A program made the translations under genes and the position numbers. From Forsythia viridissima (Eukaryota; Streptophyta; Magnoliopsida; Lamiales; Oleaceae), in assembly GCA_030279155.1 (NCBI GenBank), contig CM059034.1, positions 44,292,835-44,356,834 of the forward strand: DNA of 64,000 nt, written 5' to 3'. Shown here piece after piece: positions 24,949-37,470 of this stretch; positions within the stretch are counted from its first letter, which is position 1; the number at the start of each line of letters is the position of its first letter. The notes below the pieces were generated by a model. It did not search any database and was not told the origin of the DNA. It saw only the letters and a list, made by a program, of their open reading frames with translations.

Positions 24949-25985
24949 TTTTTCTAAATAAGTGAACATCACATGGACTCTGTACGTTATCATACCTCCC
25001 GGGATCAACAAAATTTGCCCTCGAATCACCATACAACTCATCGAAGGATAATCACCAACATAAGGAAACAAATGCCTGACGTTGATCACATCAATTTTGA
25101 AAAAATGACTAGGAATCTTCAGATGATAAGCATTTGAGTGAATCTTCTCAATAATTTCCACAAGGTCAATTTTGCGCGATGACAATTTATTGTACTCATG
25201 TGCTAAAAAGCGATCCTTAGTCAGAACTACCCAGACTTAGTCATCCACTTCAAACTCCATATGTCACCATTTGGGGTTAGTTGCCTACTTATATAGCTAC
25301 CGACTTACATCATTTCAAGTAAACGAGCACGTATCTGCTTATGCATCTACTACAACCCTTCCACAAAACTAACGATGCTTTTTGCTCGACAAGGTGATCA
25401 AATCCATTAGAACTTGCGGTAAAATACTGTAAACTACCTTAGATAGACTAAACCCCGTACTATGATTAACTATATGGTTACGAGCAAAATCTGCCTAACT
25501 CAACTTATGATCCCAAGAGCGAATATAATTGCCAACCAAGCTGTACAATAGGTCACCTAAAGAAAGGTTCACTAACTCCGTTGGTCCATCTGTTTGAAAG
25601 GTGCTAAGCGCTACTAAAACTGAGATATGTGTTCACCAATTTCCAAAGACTATACCAGAAATGACTCACAAAATGTGTGTCACAATCAGAAACAATGGAA
25701 GCCAGAAAACCATACAAACAATACACTTTCCCAAGGAAACAAATGTGCGACATTCACAACATCTGTAATTTAGCTACAAGGTACAAAATTAGCCATTTTT
25801 GAAACACGGTCAACAATAACGAAAATGGAATAATTACCTCGCTAAGTGTTAAGAAAGTCGACCACAAAATAATATTAAACCACAACATGGACAGAATGGG
25901 TAGGGCTGTTGTTTGTAGATTGTAACCAAAGACAAATTACGATCACACCCCATATAGCCTTCTCTATAAAGCTCAGTAGGGATGT
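24949..25985 (-). pseudogene. Gypsy-1 integrase remnant
   Basis: Conceptual minus-strand reading, with many stops and shifts, gives the order of a Ty3/gypsy integrase: RGNYSIFVIVDRVSKMANF, a decayed D-containing strand, a block resembling FKQMDQRS (for QTDGQTE), then SSRKIDLVEIIEKIHSNAYH and HFFKIDVINVRHLFPYVGD at the C-terminus. The final open run is 24940-25185. The catalytic region is badly damaged. Confidence 0.75.
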
Positions 25986-26560
25986 ACATGGTTTGTTTCA
26001 GTTCATTTTTAAGAGAACTGAGCAGAGAACTATGGAACCATTGATTTATCTCTAATTATATAACTGAACCAGCACCGAACAAAATGGTTCTGGTTTGGTT
26101 TGATTTTCAACCAAAATTTCCAAAATATAGATGCAAATTACAATACAAAGTTCTATAAAAAAAGTAATACTCACGTCCAAATTCAAATACATAAGCCTCA
26201 TTCAATGCATACGACAAGTTCCATCTTTTTACAAAATATTGGAAGAGAAAATTAGGCTTTTCAAGAAAGGGGATTTTGATTTTCTAGAGAAGTGCAAAAT
26301 ATGTTCTATGTGATTTAAAATGAGTTAAATGTGGTGTCGAAAGAAAAAAAAGGGAACATGGGTTAGTTACTTAATTGGGTTAGCCTCAACAATAAAAAAA
26401 TTACACAAACCAAAACTAGAACCGGTCGGTTCTGGGTTCTAGGATCCAAAAATGTTTGAAACTTATGCATATTCGAACCCAACTGATCGGTTTAGTTCGA
26501 TTCTGGTTTTATTTGGTTGGTTCTAGTTCTTTTGCCCAAGGACGATCTAATGAACATGAC
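25986..26560. repeat. GGTT/AACC-rich repeat inserted in gypsy-1
   Basis: The sequence is dense in words like ggttctggtttggtt and its inverse aaccaaaactagaacc. It has a partly inverted-repeat character and begins near tagggatgtacatgg. A similar composition is seen at 44.88-45.43 kb. It looks like a small non-autonomous element, but I could not fix its ends or a target duplication. Confidence 0.4.
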
Positions 26561-26569
26561 TCGAATCCA

Positions 26570-27660
26570 AATGATTTACATCGTACCACACAAAATCTTT
26601 ATAACTAGAACTAATAGATAAAGTAATCAAAACACGATGGTCAATAGTGATTTCATTACCTCGTTTGAGCAAAGACAACTTTTGTTTCCAATTAGCTATT
26701 GTATTGCGTGGTGAAGACAAAACCTATTAACCACCAACATAGAACTCATATCACCTTCCAACATCTCCTTACACTCACCATCATTGCCAGCCAAATTAAA
26801 GACTTGGGCGGCCTCAAGCTTTCTGCCATTCACTTCTTCCACTTATAAGCATAGACGAGGCCCACCCATGTTGGGTAGTTGGCCAGTCAATAACCTACAC
26901 TTCCACAAGCATAACAAAAAAAGGTTCAGCTCCTTGACCAACTTGTGCAAAGCAGTACCGAGATGTGTTGCATTAATGGCAGCATCATTCGCTACTTGAG
27001 TGCCTGCAGCTGGAGTTACTATTAATGTGTTTTCTAGTGGTGCAAGGGTGGGATAACACCCCCATTGCTCGAGCCAATTGCATTTTTTCATGGACCCATA
27101 TACCTATTTTGTTGTTTCTCTACATGGACTGGTTGTTGGTGTGCCTCAAAAACTGAACGGAAGAAAAAAAAATTCAAAACATTTTACAAATGAATACGCA
27201 GACATCCTCCGTTTTACCCAAGTTATTATGAGTTAGTTGGAAAAATTCTGTAGAATAATCATGCACTGAACGAGCACCTTTCCTCAGATTCAGTAATCGT
27301 TTATATAAGGATCGTGTATAATTAAATAGAAGAAACACTCCTCGCATGTTTTTCTTCATCTTATCCCAAGATTTGATTTTTTCCTTGCCATGTTGGGAGC
27401 GGCTAGCCTTGGTTTTTTTTGCCACCAATAAGTTACTCGCACCCCGTAGTCGGGTAGTCACCAATGAAACTCGAATATTCTCCAAAACTTCCTTAAAATC
27501 AAGAATCTCCTCAACGAAACACAGCCAATCCAAAAACTCATACACATCCAAATTGCCAAATGTCGACTTTGAAGCTAGCTTCCACTGCCAAAATTTTTTG
27601 CCCACCCCGTGTCCCTGTGTTCACGGGTTTAAGAGTGTTAATGGGTTAACATCCAACTTC
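26570..27660 (-). pseudogene. Gypsy-1 gag and protease-side remnant
   Basis: From 27605 to 27174 the minus strand reads a typical Ty3/gypsy gag segment: NLDVYEFLDWLCFVEEILDF, SWDKMKKNMRGVFLLFNYTR, LRKGARSVHDYSTEFFQL. From 27091 a decayed zinc-knuckle region follows. Near 26.75 kb GDMSSMLVVNR resembles the segment after it. A copia element cuts gag upstream at about 27.69 kb. Confidence 0.75.
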
Positions 27661-27698
27661 TCTTAGGGTCCATCTAACCCATCCAGCCCCCCAAAGAG

Positions 27699-28014
27699 TA
27701 GAATAGTTTGGTGTGAAAGGTTAACTTTTGTATCGATATATGTATGACTTATATACAAAACTTAATGTACATATTTATAGAATTAAATCAATGCAAAGCT
27801 GAATGTAAGGAGATTAATTGCAGAGAATCAATTGCAAGATTGCAGTCCTAACATTGCTTGTACTAGTTGACTTGCCATGATCTTAGGAGAAGAATCTGAA
27901 CACTAATTACTGTCCACATTCAGTCTTGGAATAATGCTACTAACAGTCCACATTCAGTCCTGTAATGAAGCTAATACTAGCCATTATGTAGGAGAAGAAT
28001 CTGCTTCTCTATTA
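27699..28014 (-). repeat. Copia 3' LTR
   Basis: Shares tagtttggtgtgaaaggtta, tagaattaaatcaatgcaaa and gagaagaatctgcttctct with the LTR at 32270-32592. Confidence 0.88.
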
Positions 28015-28049
28015 TGCCCCCGCAAGAAAGTACTCTCATTGGAGATACC

Positions 28050-31000
28050 AATCTTGGTTTGTAATGCAGCAAATTATTATATTAAAAGTGGCTTTGTTAG
28101 AGCATCAGCAAGCTGGTCTTTTGTAGATATGTATGAGACATTGAAGGTTCCATTTGGCACATGATCACGAACAAAGTGGTAAACAATAGCTATATGTTTC
28201 ATCCTTGAGTAAAACATTGGGTTGACGAAAGGTATGTGGCACCAATGTTATCATAGTAAATAGTTGGACGCATAGAAAGGGTCACGCCAAGTTCTTCAAG
28301 TAGATTTTTAAGTCATAATACTTCAGCCGATATAGAAGCAAGAGCACTGTATTCGGACTCTGTTGATGATCGATCAACAGTTTTTTGTTTGCGTGACCAG
28401 GATATAGCATTGCCACCAAGATAAACAATATATGCAGCTGTAGATTGACAATCATCTTTATTCCCTACTCAATCAGCATCGGAGAAGGCAGTGAGAGTTA
28501 ATGGTTGAGCTTTATTGAGAAATAGGCCATGATGAATGGTATTCTTCAAATAACGGAGAAGACGTTTGACTGCTAACCAATGAATTTATGTGGGCTGATG
28601 CATAAATTGGGCTAGTCAATTTACTATAAATGAAATATCTGGTTTAATGAAGGATAGGTAATGCAGTGCTCCAATTACATTCCTATACTGAGTAGCATCA
28701 GTTGGTGCAGAACCATCATGAAACATCAGTGGCTGAGTTGTTGAAATTGGTGTTGCAACCTCTTTTGCTCTTGTCATGTTGGTCTTTGCAAGAAAATTCT
28801 GAATGTATTTACGTTGTGTAAGAAGAAGGCCACTAGGAGTGGAAACCACTTCAACACCAGATCTCCCAAATCTTTGACTGAAAATCTGTTTGAAAGAGTA
28901 GTTAGAAAAAAAGTAATAAAGTGTTCATTATTATCGGTAACAATTAAATTCTCCACATAAACCAGAAAATATATTGTGATGTCCATGCACTTGTAAATAA
29001 ACAAAGAAGTGTCACTTTTGGAGTTAGTAAATTCGAAGTCAAGAATTTTTTTTAGCTCATTGTACCAAGCTCGAGGGGCTTGTTTAAGACCATAGATTGC
29101 CTTCTGTAGTTTGCATACATATGAAGGCTATGTTGAGCTAATGAAGCGATGAGGTTGTTGCATAGACACCTTCTCAGTGAGCATCCCATGTAAAAATGCA
29201 TTATTGACATCTAACTGTCAATTTTCTAGCCATGGATGAGAGCAAGGCTGAGTACCAAACGAATATTAGTAGGTTTAATAACAGGGCTAAAAGTCTCTCA
29301 ATAATCCAACCCAGGCCTTTGGTGAAATCCTTTTGCGACAAGCCGAGCTTTGTATGAAGAAATTATTCCATCTGGATTTCTCTTGATGCAGAAAACCCAC
29401 TTATATCTAACTATATTTTGTGATGCATGCGATGGAACGAGCTCCCAAGTGCCATTTTTAACAAGGCATTCAATTCATCTGACATAGCTTGATGCCAATT
29501 TTCATCTTTAAGTGCCTGAGATACACAACTTGGTTCAATAGACTCTGGTAAAGGATGTTTGGTTATAGTGTGATTTATTTGCTTGGGCTTAAAAATTTTG
29601 TTTTGGAACCTAGTTACCATTGTGTGTGTACGAGTCATAGGAACAGTTGGAGATACTGGAGGTTGATGAGAGGATTGTTGTAAGGATAAAGGGGAGAAGA
29701 CACTACATGTATCACAGTCAAAAGTTGTCATGGATGTTAATGAAGTAGCAGCACCAGCTAGAAGGACATGTGTAGGGGCTTGCGATGTACCATCTGGAAC
29801 AACTGAGATAAGAGAAAATAATGCTGCAAAAGAAGAAGAAAAAGATGACCATTTCTGAAAGAGATGTGATGGTGGAGAAATTTTTGAATGGAACTCAATG
29901 TTGGATGGAAATATGTGCTCTAAAAATTGAATATGGCTAGACATATAAAGTTTTTGGGATTTTGTGTTAAAACATTTATACGCACTTTGATTTGTAGAAT
30001 ACCCTAAAAAGATACATGGTTTTGATTTGGGCTATAACTTATTTTTGGAGTAAGATTTTAGCTACGGAAAACATAGGCAACCAAAGACACGTAATTTAGC
30101 GTAGTTTGGTGTGGTGTGAAATAGACTTTCAAATGGTGATTTGTATGCTAGAATGCTTGTAGGCAGCTTGTTGATCAAATAGGCAGTAGTCTGAAAAGCA
30201 TGTGGCCTAAATTTTAATGGAAGTGAAGCATTGTAAAGAAATGTTAGCCCAGTTTCAACTACATGCTTGTGATGTCTTTTAGTAGAACCATTGTGTTCGG
30301 GGGTGTGAGGTGGGGTTTTGAGATGTTGAATGCCATGAGTGCTAAAAAATGATTTTAAGGCTTCATATTTACCACCACCGTCAGAGTACATTGTGATGAT
30401 ATGAGTTTTGAAAAACTTTTCGACAATGGATTTGAACTGAGTAAAAACTAGGTAAACATCATATTTGCTTCATAAAGGATATAGCCAGATATACTTGGTA
30501 AAATGATCTATGAAAATGACATAGTAACGAAAGTCATCATTAGATAAAATGGGATAAGGACCCCATACATCAGTAAACACTAGATCAAGTGGTCATCTAC
30601 TTTGTAAGGAAGATGTTCCGAAAGGTAAACGATGAATTTTGTACATTGATATAACACACAATGAAAATTCGACGACAATTTAGATGATAATGAGACTTGA
30701 TTAGACTGAGCTAAGTAACTTGTGATTTTGACAGAAGGGTGACCAAGTCGATTGTGTCAAATCTAAGGAGAGGCTTTTATTCCAACATATGCAAGAGGTA
30801 GAGAAGGATGTGACGTTCTAGGTTGTATGATACTTGGCCATTTATAAACATCTTGTTTTTTCTGGCCGCTAATTAGTGGTGCCTCCGTGTTTAGATCATT
30901 CACAACAAAAAAATTGGAAAAATATTCAACAGAAGTTTGATTAGATTTGCAAAAATGAGAAACAGAGATAAGATTCTTATTTATGGAAGGAACACACAAA

Positions 31001-31200
31001 ATATTAGAGAGATTGAAATTATGAGAATTGTATGGTAGAGAGATTGAACCAATGTGAGAATTTCCAAGGCTTGAACCATCTCCAATAACATCATCATCTG
31101 GTCTTTCATATGTTTGTTGAAGGGGGAGGTTTTCAAGATGAGATGTCACATGGTGAGAAGCTACCGAGCCCATGAGCCAGTTACCATTGTGAGGAGAGTA
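28050..31200 (-). pseudogene. Copia pol: protease, integrase, RT, RNase H (disrupted)
   Basis: Reading the minus strand: the protease start has W-L-M-G-S-V-A-S-H-H-V-T where the family has D-(S/T)-G-A, so the catalytic Asp is lost. Integrase at 30391-30062 shows MYSDGGGKYEAL and TPEHNGSTKRHHKHVVE; the family's G-x-S-E-R has Lys in place of the catalytic Glu. RT pieces span 29.9-28.77 kb; the YVDD box reads Y-V-E-N. Near 28.85-28.60 kb is TPSGLLLTQRKYIQNFLAKT. RNase H follows (CQSTAAYIVYLGGNAISWSR, STESEYSALAS). Several stops break the frame. Confidence 0.85.
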
Positions 31201-31230
31201 GGTAGTTGTATGATTTGCTGTTGGAGTTGG

Positions 31231-32201
31231 TCACAGATGATGAAATAATTTGTAACACCGATTAGCCTCGTGTCCTCTTTTGCAACAAAATTGACAAACT
31301 ACTGGGACTAGAGTTGGAGATTGATTGAAATTTTGCTCGAAGGAGAGATGCTGATTACTTGTTTGAGAGGCCTGTGGTAATGGAAGAATACCACGAGATT
31401 GATGATTTGTTTGCTTCCTATTGGTGTTAAAGTTGTTGGACTTATGCTTGTGTGAAGAATTGAAAGAGTTAGTTCTGAGGGTGTAATTTGCAGTAACTGG
31501 AAAAGATTCTGCTGGTACTTTATAAGTCTTCATGTCATGTTCATATCCTGGAGCTTGTCATAGAGTTCCTCAAATGAGATCGGAGTGTCACGAGTTTTGA
31601 GAGCAATAACAACTTCTTTAAATTCAGAGCCAATTCCACGAAAGACAATAATGAGCAGATCATCATCAAATTCTGGTGCACCAATTAAAGTCAATTCGTC
31701 GGCAATGGTTTTAATACCAAGAATAAAATCAGTGACAGGTTTCGAGCCACGTCTCATGGCTGCGAATTTGTCTCGGAGATGAACAATGCGAGAGTGTGAC
31801 TTACTGTCATAGAGTTTTGCTAATTTCTCCCACGCAACTTTGATGGTTTCCGCTAATGAAACAAGAGGAATCAAAGATTCAGACAATGAAGCAAAGATGG
31901 CGTGTAATATCAATTGGTCTTGTCGCAACCACAAATTATAATTAGGGTTTGGACTGGACTTTCCATCTGATTCAACAGTAGAAGAAGGGCAGACATAGGT
32001 GCCATCAACAAAACAGATGAGATCAAGACTGAGAAGGAGAGAATTAAATTGAGCACGCCATGAGGAGTAATTTGAAGGTGTTAATTTGAGAGGTAACTGA
32101 ACTATAGCGTTGATTGTGATAAGAGTACTGGTATTGGGTGGAGATGGATTTGAATTGGAGATGATAGGGGAAGACGCATGTTTAAGAGATTTATTGGCCA
32201 T
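31231..32201 (-). pseudogene. Copia gag (frameshifted)
   Basis: The ATG at 32201 opens a 223-codon frame with LPLKLTPSNYSSWRAQFNSL and FEELYDKLQDMNM, the usual copia capsid region. A frameshift near 31.53 kb moves it to a second frame ending with the zinc knuckle CQFCCKRGHEANRC (CX2CX4HX4C). Confidence 0.85.
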
Positions 32202-32265
32202 GAGGGAGGGAAAAAAAGAAGAAGAAGAAAAGGTTGCTCGAGGAGTTAGTAGGGCTCTGATACCA

Positions 32266-32592
32266 TAATAATAGAATAGTTTGGTGTGAAAGGTTAACTT
32301 TTGTATTGATATATGTATGAATTAAATACAAAACCTCATTTACATATTTATAGAATTAAATCAATGCAAAGCTGAATGTAAGGAGATTAATTGCAGGGAA
32401 TCAATTGCAAGATTGCAGTCCTAAATCATTGCTTGCACTAGTTGACTTGCCCTGATCTTAGGAAAAGAATCTAAACACTAATTACAGTCTACATTCAATC
32501 CTGGAATGATGCTACTAATTGCAGTCCACATTCAGTCCTAGAATGATTCTAACGCTAGCCATTATGTAGGAGAAGAATCTGCTTCTCTATTA
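32266..32592 (-). repeat. Copia 5' LTR
   Basis: Partner of 27699-28014. Its inner edge lies next to the priming site at 32254-32265. Confidence 0.88.
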
Positions 32593-32828
32593 CCAACATC
32601 ATCAGCGCGACCTCCTCACATAGGTGCGACTACCGTCCCCATACATGTGCCACACCATTTTCTACTGGTGTGTTACCAGCTCTGCAACCTGCTCTACTGA
32701 ATTTGCTGCCTAAATTGAGCCACTTCATCAACATCATTCCCATCATCATTCTGAATACCATGATATCTACCACGTCCTCGCACCATCGTCAACAACGTGT
32801 CAACATCGTCCGATCTCATACCAACTAA
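32593..32828 (-). pseudogene. Gypsy-1 leader and gag N-terminus
   Basis: After the LTR end the minus strand reads TTGGTATGAGATC, a decayed priming site. MRSDDVDTLLTMVRGRGRYH and VDEVAQFRQQIQ follow, typical of the start of gypsy gag, which has an Arg-Gly-rich stretch and a short coiled coil. Confidence 0.6.
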
Positions 32829-33171
32829 TATAGGAGAAAACCTACTAAAAGAATAAACACAAATAACACAAAAATTTGTGCACAAATTGATTATTTGGAC
32901 TTGGTTTTGAAGAACAATTGTAGCAGTTTCGTTATTTCAAAATCAACCAAAACCCAGAATGATATAAATATTTGTTTAAATAGTGAATAAAAAACAAATC
33001 CTAAGAAAGACAAACGACATAAATAACATTTTACTAAAGTCTCTAACTAAGAGTTTAATCTGCAATAGAATAAAAAGGCTTTAGTCCGAAGCTGAAGGAG
33101 GCCACGGTCCCTAGTCGAAGGGCTAGTTCGCAGCCTAGCTGTGCACCCGCTTCCAGCTTCCTCTTATGCTC
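32829..33171 (-). repeat. Gypsy-1 5' LTR, inner part
   Basis: Matches 22587 to about 23130, for example ttttgaagaacaattgta, tttcaaaatcaaccaaaacc and cctagctgtg. It is interrupted at 33171 by gypsy-2; the continuation resumes at 38662. Confidence 0.75.
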
Positions 33172-34687
33172 TGATAAGTGTGGTTTTACACTTATCTGGA
33201 CCATCAAAAGTGGACGATTGTAAGTACTCTTAAGTGATTTTCTACTTAATTGTGTGTTGATTTAATTATTTTAGGTCAAAACCTGAGATTAGATAGAATT
33301 GGAGAAAAATAAAGCAAAATAGGCGAAAAAGGACTAAAGGCATACGAAGACGATATGGGGATCAACTTGCAAACACCCAAAATTTGAAGGACTTGAGTTA
33401 CAAATATAAGAGGACTAAATTGAAACAAAATAAGAAATGAGAGGACTAAAGGGACAAAATCCAAAGTTGAAGGACTTGAACTACAAATAAGAAAGATAAA
33501 GAGGACAAAATGACAAAATTATGAATAAACATGAAGTGGTGACCAAATAAAATAAACATCAAAATTTAAAGTCTAAAGATTGCAAATATGATTGGAATCA
33601 AATTTGGCAACAATTATTTACTGTTTGCCGTGGTCAAACCGAGGCAATGCGCGAAAATTTCGTCTGGGTGTTTTTTGGCTTATTTTCAATTCTAGTCAGG
33701 ACCTTTTTCATCTTTTCACATACACAAGTTTCAAAATTAGTAAAACACTATATAAAGACCTAACCTATGTCAAAAGAAAGTTGTTGAATTTTGGACAACA
33801 TAAGAGAAAATAGAGAAAAGAATGGCGAAGAACACGAAGAATGACCAAGATTTTGAAGATTGGAACGTGAAGACGAAGAATTCTTAGTGCAAGATATTCA
33901 ACTTCTTCTCATCTCTTATTCAAGATCGGGTTATATATTCAAATCTCTTCATCTTTTCTTTCTCTAGAATTATGAATAGCTAAACTTAAAATTTGGATGA
34001 ATGATGTAACCTAGTTTAATTCTTTATTTTCGACTCTCAAGTTTTACTTATCAATTAATTATATTTTTATTTTACTTCTTCTCTTAATGCTTGAAATAAT
34101 TGACCATTATTTGTAGTTGATTTGTGGATTGTAAGGAACTGAAAAGTAAGTTATTAATCTAGATCACGTAATAAAATCCGACAATTGGATAAAAGGTAGA
34201 GATACGCTTTTATTATTGTCGTGGTCTTAAATTGAATTCTTAGGCGATTTAATGAATCTAATTAAGGACAATTTTGAATTTATAAGTTGACTTAATTATA
34301 TAGGACTAAATTTAACTCGATGGAGGTAAAATATGTTAAATTCGTGAATTCGATCGAATACAACTTTATGAATAGATATTAAGAGGAGAAATTAGAGATG
34401 ACAACTATGGTGAACTGGTGAATCCAAACGCTTTAATAACCATATTTTCTAAATTCTTAATTTTATCTTTCATATCAATTAATACATTATTTTCTAAAAT
34501 TCATAGTTATAATTTAAACTCTCAAATCAATATATTTTAAAGTGTTTTAAACAGATTAGGATTAAAATTAATTTAACTAGTATATAAATAAGATAGTCTT
34601 CGTGGGAACGATAATTCGGACTCAATAGATCCACTTTATTACTTGTTTGTCATATTTTACACTTGCAATTACATTATTTTCACAACA
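33172..34687 (+). repeat. Gypsy-2 5' LTR
   Basis: 1516 bp, starting with the short hairpin tgataagtg...cacttatc and ending cacaaca. The same family occurs as the solo LTR at 17610-18899. Confidence 0.88.
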
Positions 34688-34693
34688 AATTTT

Positions 34694-34711
34694 TGGCACC
34701 GTTGCCGGAGA
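34694..34711 (+). other. Gypsy-2 primer binding site, tRNA-Asp type
   Basis: TGGCACCGTTGCCGGAGA differs at two bases from the complement of the plant tRNA-Asp 3' end (TGGCGCCGTTGCCGGGGA), six bases after the LTR. That primer is typical of Athila/Tat elements. Confidence 0.85.
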
Positions 34712-34839
34712 CTATTCTTTTTTTATATTAGGTTAGATTAATCGTTAATGTTAGTGTTAGTGTTAGTTTAATTTTTTATTTTATTTTATTTTTTTATTTT
34801 AATTTATTATTATTATTATACTTTTTATTTGTCTTCATT

Positions 34840-35930
34840 GTTTTCTTACTACAGAAAAGGTGTTCGTTGCATACTCTGTACTCAAGGTGGCAATCTTGAG
34901 ACTTTCAATCTTGAGATTGAACGTACTTTCAAAAGAAGACACAAAGAACACAATCAAAAACATAAAGATCAATAACACATTCAAATAGCAGATGCACAAG
35001 TAAGAAGAGAAGATGATCAAGAAGCAGCCCGATTGGAGGCTCAGCAAATTCAGCAACATTATAATGAAGAAGAAGATGATGATGGAAATATGCCAATGGC
35101 TCAATTCTTAACTTTGGTAGCAGCTCTTGATCGTTCAAGCATAGTCTATCCAGCTTTTGGTCGGAACGATTTTCAATTAAAGGCCGATTTGATTAATCTC
35201 TTCAGCAATAATCTGTAGTTTTATGGAAAAGCGAATAGAAACCCGAATACACCTCTCTCCAGATTCTTACGGATGTGCTGTAACTTTCAGTTTCAATGAG
35301 TGAATGAAGATGCCATCAAACTTCAATTATTTCCTTATACATTGAGGGATGGAGATCTAGAATGGCTGGACTCAAAACCGCATGCTAGTATCACCACGTG
35401 AGATGACGTAACTAGAAAATTCAGGAACAAATATTTTTCACCAGCTAAAGTAGCCAAGATGAAGCTGGAATTGATGGGAAAAGGTATCATGAAGTTTGTA
35501 ACAGATTCAAGGAATTGCTCAGAAAATGTCCAAACCATGACATTAAAAAGGGCTAACAAGCTCAATATTTTTTCTCTAGGCTATCTCCTCAGTCCAAATC
35601 GATAGTGGACTCCTCTGCAAATGGGTCCATTGCGAATAAAAATGTCAATGAAGCATGTGACCTATATGAGCTGATTGCAAACACATACCATGTTTTCATA
35701 TGATTGTACGACTCCGAGAAAAATAGCAGGTATACATGAGATTGACAGTCAATCAGCTATTAATACACAGCTTGCTGTATTGACAAAGTAGGTGGAGCTC
35801 TTGGTCAGAACACAAACGCAAAGAGTGAATACAATCCAAGCAACCATCATGTGCGAAAACTGTAGGGGTAACTACTTGACATCAGATTGTACGTTATTGG
35901 CCTCTTCAAAACAGGTCAATTTTGTGTAGA
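34840..35930 (+). pseudogene. Gypsy-2 gag remnant
   Basis: From 35033: a Gln/Glu-rich stretch, then MAQFLTLVAALDRSSIVYPA and FQLKADLINLFSNN. Then, across stops, LFPYTLRDGDLEWLDSKPHA and TRKFRNKYFSPAKVAKMK, the Athila-type capsid pattern. The zinc knuckle at about 35852-35890 reads CENCRGNYLTSDC, with Tyr replacing the zinc-binding His. Confidence 0.8.
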
Positions 35931-36419
35931 ATAATACACATCAACAGTATAATTCATATTCACAAAGATACAATCCATGTTGGAATCAACACCCAAATTT
36001 TAGGTGGTCTGAGGATCAACAAAGTGGCAATGCCTATAATGTTCAGCAAGAAAGAGGACCAAGTTTGGAAGAGATGTTCCAACAGTATATGTAGAAAATT
36101 GATAAAGTATTTGAGTGGCTGAACATAAACTGTCAAAATCAACATGCATCTATCAGAAAAATAGAAACTCAAATTGGCCAGTTAGCCCTGTAATTGTCAA
36201 ATAGAAGACCAGGCACTTTACCCAACAATACAATGACAAATTCAAAAGAACAGGTAAACGCAATTACTACTAGGAGCGGGGTATAACTACCAGAAATTCA
36301 CATGAAAAGACCAGAGAAAAATGACGAACAGTTGGTAATCGAGGAAGAAGAAATTGGATAACAACATGCAAAATAAAAAAAAAAGTTTCAAAAGAATCTT
36401 TTGAATCATCAAAAGTGAG

Positions 36420-37302
36420 GGCGCCAATTCATGTCAAAGCGTGTGTACTACCAATTTCATTTCCTCATATGTTGCAGAATCATAAGCTCGACGAACAGTT
36501 TGGAAAATTTCTTGAAGTTTTCTAGAAACTATACATCAACATTCTTTTGGCCGAAGCGTTAGCCCTAATGCCATTGTATTTAAAATTTATGAAAGAAATG
36601 TTGTTGAAGAAGAGAAAACTAGATGAATACGAGACAGTAGCTTTAAATGAAGAGTGTAGCGTTATTCTGCTAAATAAGTTGCCTCCGAAGTTAAAAGATC
36701 CAGGGAGTTTTAAATTACCTTGCACAATTGGAAAATTCTATAATTTTAATGCTTTGTATGATTTATGTGCAAGTGTAAATTTAATGCCCCTTTCTGTCTA
36801 CAGAAGATTATGTTTGTGAGAGGTAAAAGCAATAACTGTGTTTCTACAGCTTGCTGATAGATCAATCAAGCGCCCACGGGGTATGGTTGAGGATGTGCTC
36901 ATCAAGGTAGATAAATTTATCTTCCCGAATGACTTCATTGTCCTTGATATCGAAGAGGACCGGGATATACCAGTCATATTGGGTCGACCATTCTTAGCGA
37001 CGAGTTGAACACTTATTGATATTGCAAAAGGTGAGTTAATCTTAAAGGTATAGGATGATGAACAAGCACTATTCAGTATGTACACCATACCCGAGCAACC
37101 AATCGACCTTGAAGACTGTTTTAGAGTTGATGAAGTGGTAAAAATTGGCCAAGAAGACTACAAACCGGATACAGGTGGACTAGATGTAACAATTAAAGAA
37201 CAAAATAGTCGATTTAAAATATGGAGAACAAATGATAAATCGTGCAAAGCTGGTAATTGCAAGCAATGCAAGACTTCTAAAGTCCAATTCAAGTCTCCAT
37301 AA
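36420..37302 (+). pseudogene. Gypsy-2 retropepsin-like protease region
   Basis: 36547-36819 encodes KKRKLDEYETVALNEECSVI, LPPKLKDPGSFKLPCTIG and ALYDLCASVNLMPLSVYRRL. The catalytic triad is D-L-C-A-S instead of D-L-G-A-S. After a stop, the frame continues with LADRSIKRPRGMVEDVLIKV and FLATS. Coding then stops near 37302; RT and integrase are missing. Confidence 0.82.
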
Positions 37303-37470
37303 ATGATACTTGCAAATAGTCGAGTTCTAGACTATAAATCGAGCGCTTAATACGAGGAAACCCATTATTTCTATCTTTTATATGTTTATTGTATTGCATG
37401 TAGAATTTTAGGATTGCATTAGAAAGTAAAGCATGTTTCTCATTGTTTTTGTAATTAAGTACATTTAATA

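Larger units (their letters stand above)
27699..32592 (-). mobile_element. Ty1/copia retrotransposon nested in gypsy-1
   Basis: Two similar LTRs of about 320 bp lie at 27699-28014 and about 32270-32592. The minus-strand 5' LTR is followed by TGGTATCAGAGC (complement of 32254-32265), the initiator-Met tRNA priming site. A purine tract GCGGGGGCA sits directly before the 3' LTR (28015-28023). Gene order gag, protease, integrase, RT, RNase H is that of copia. The LTRs differ by several substitutions and small indels, so it is not recent. Terminal bases are unusual (TAATAG...), and I could not find a convincing 5-bp target duplication. Confidence 0.88.

Noticed and set aside
24686..24961. 91-codon plus-strand frame
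   Set aside because: It lies within a gypsy-1 LTR fragment and reads opposite to the element.
27346..27666. 106-codon plus-strand frame
   Set aside because: Shadow of the gypsy-1 gag on the other strand.
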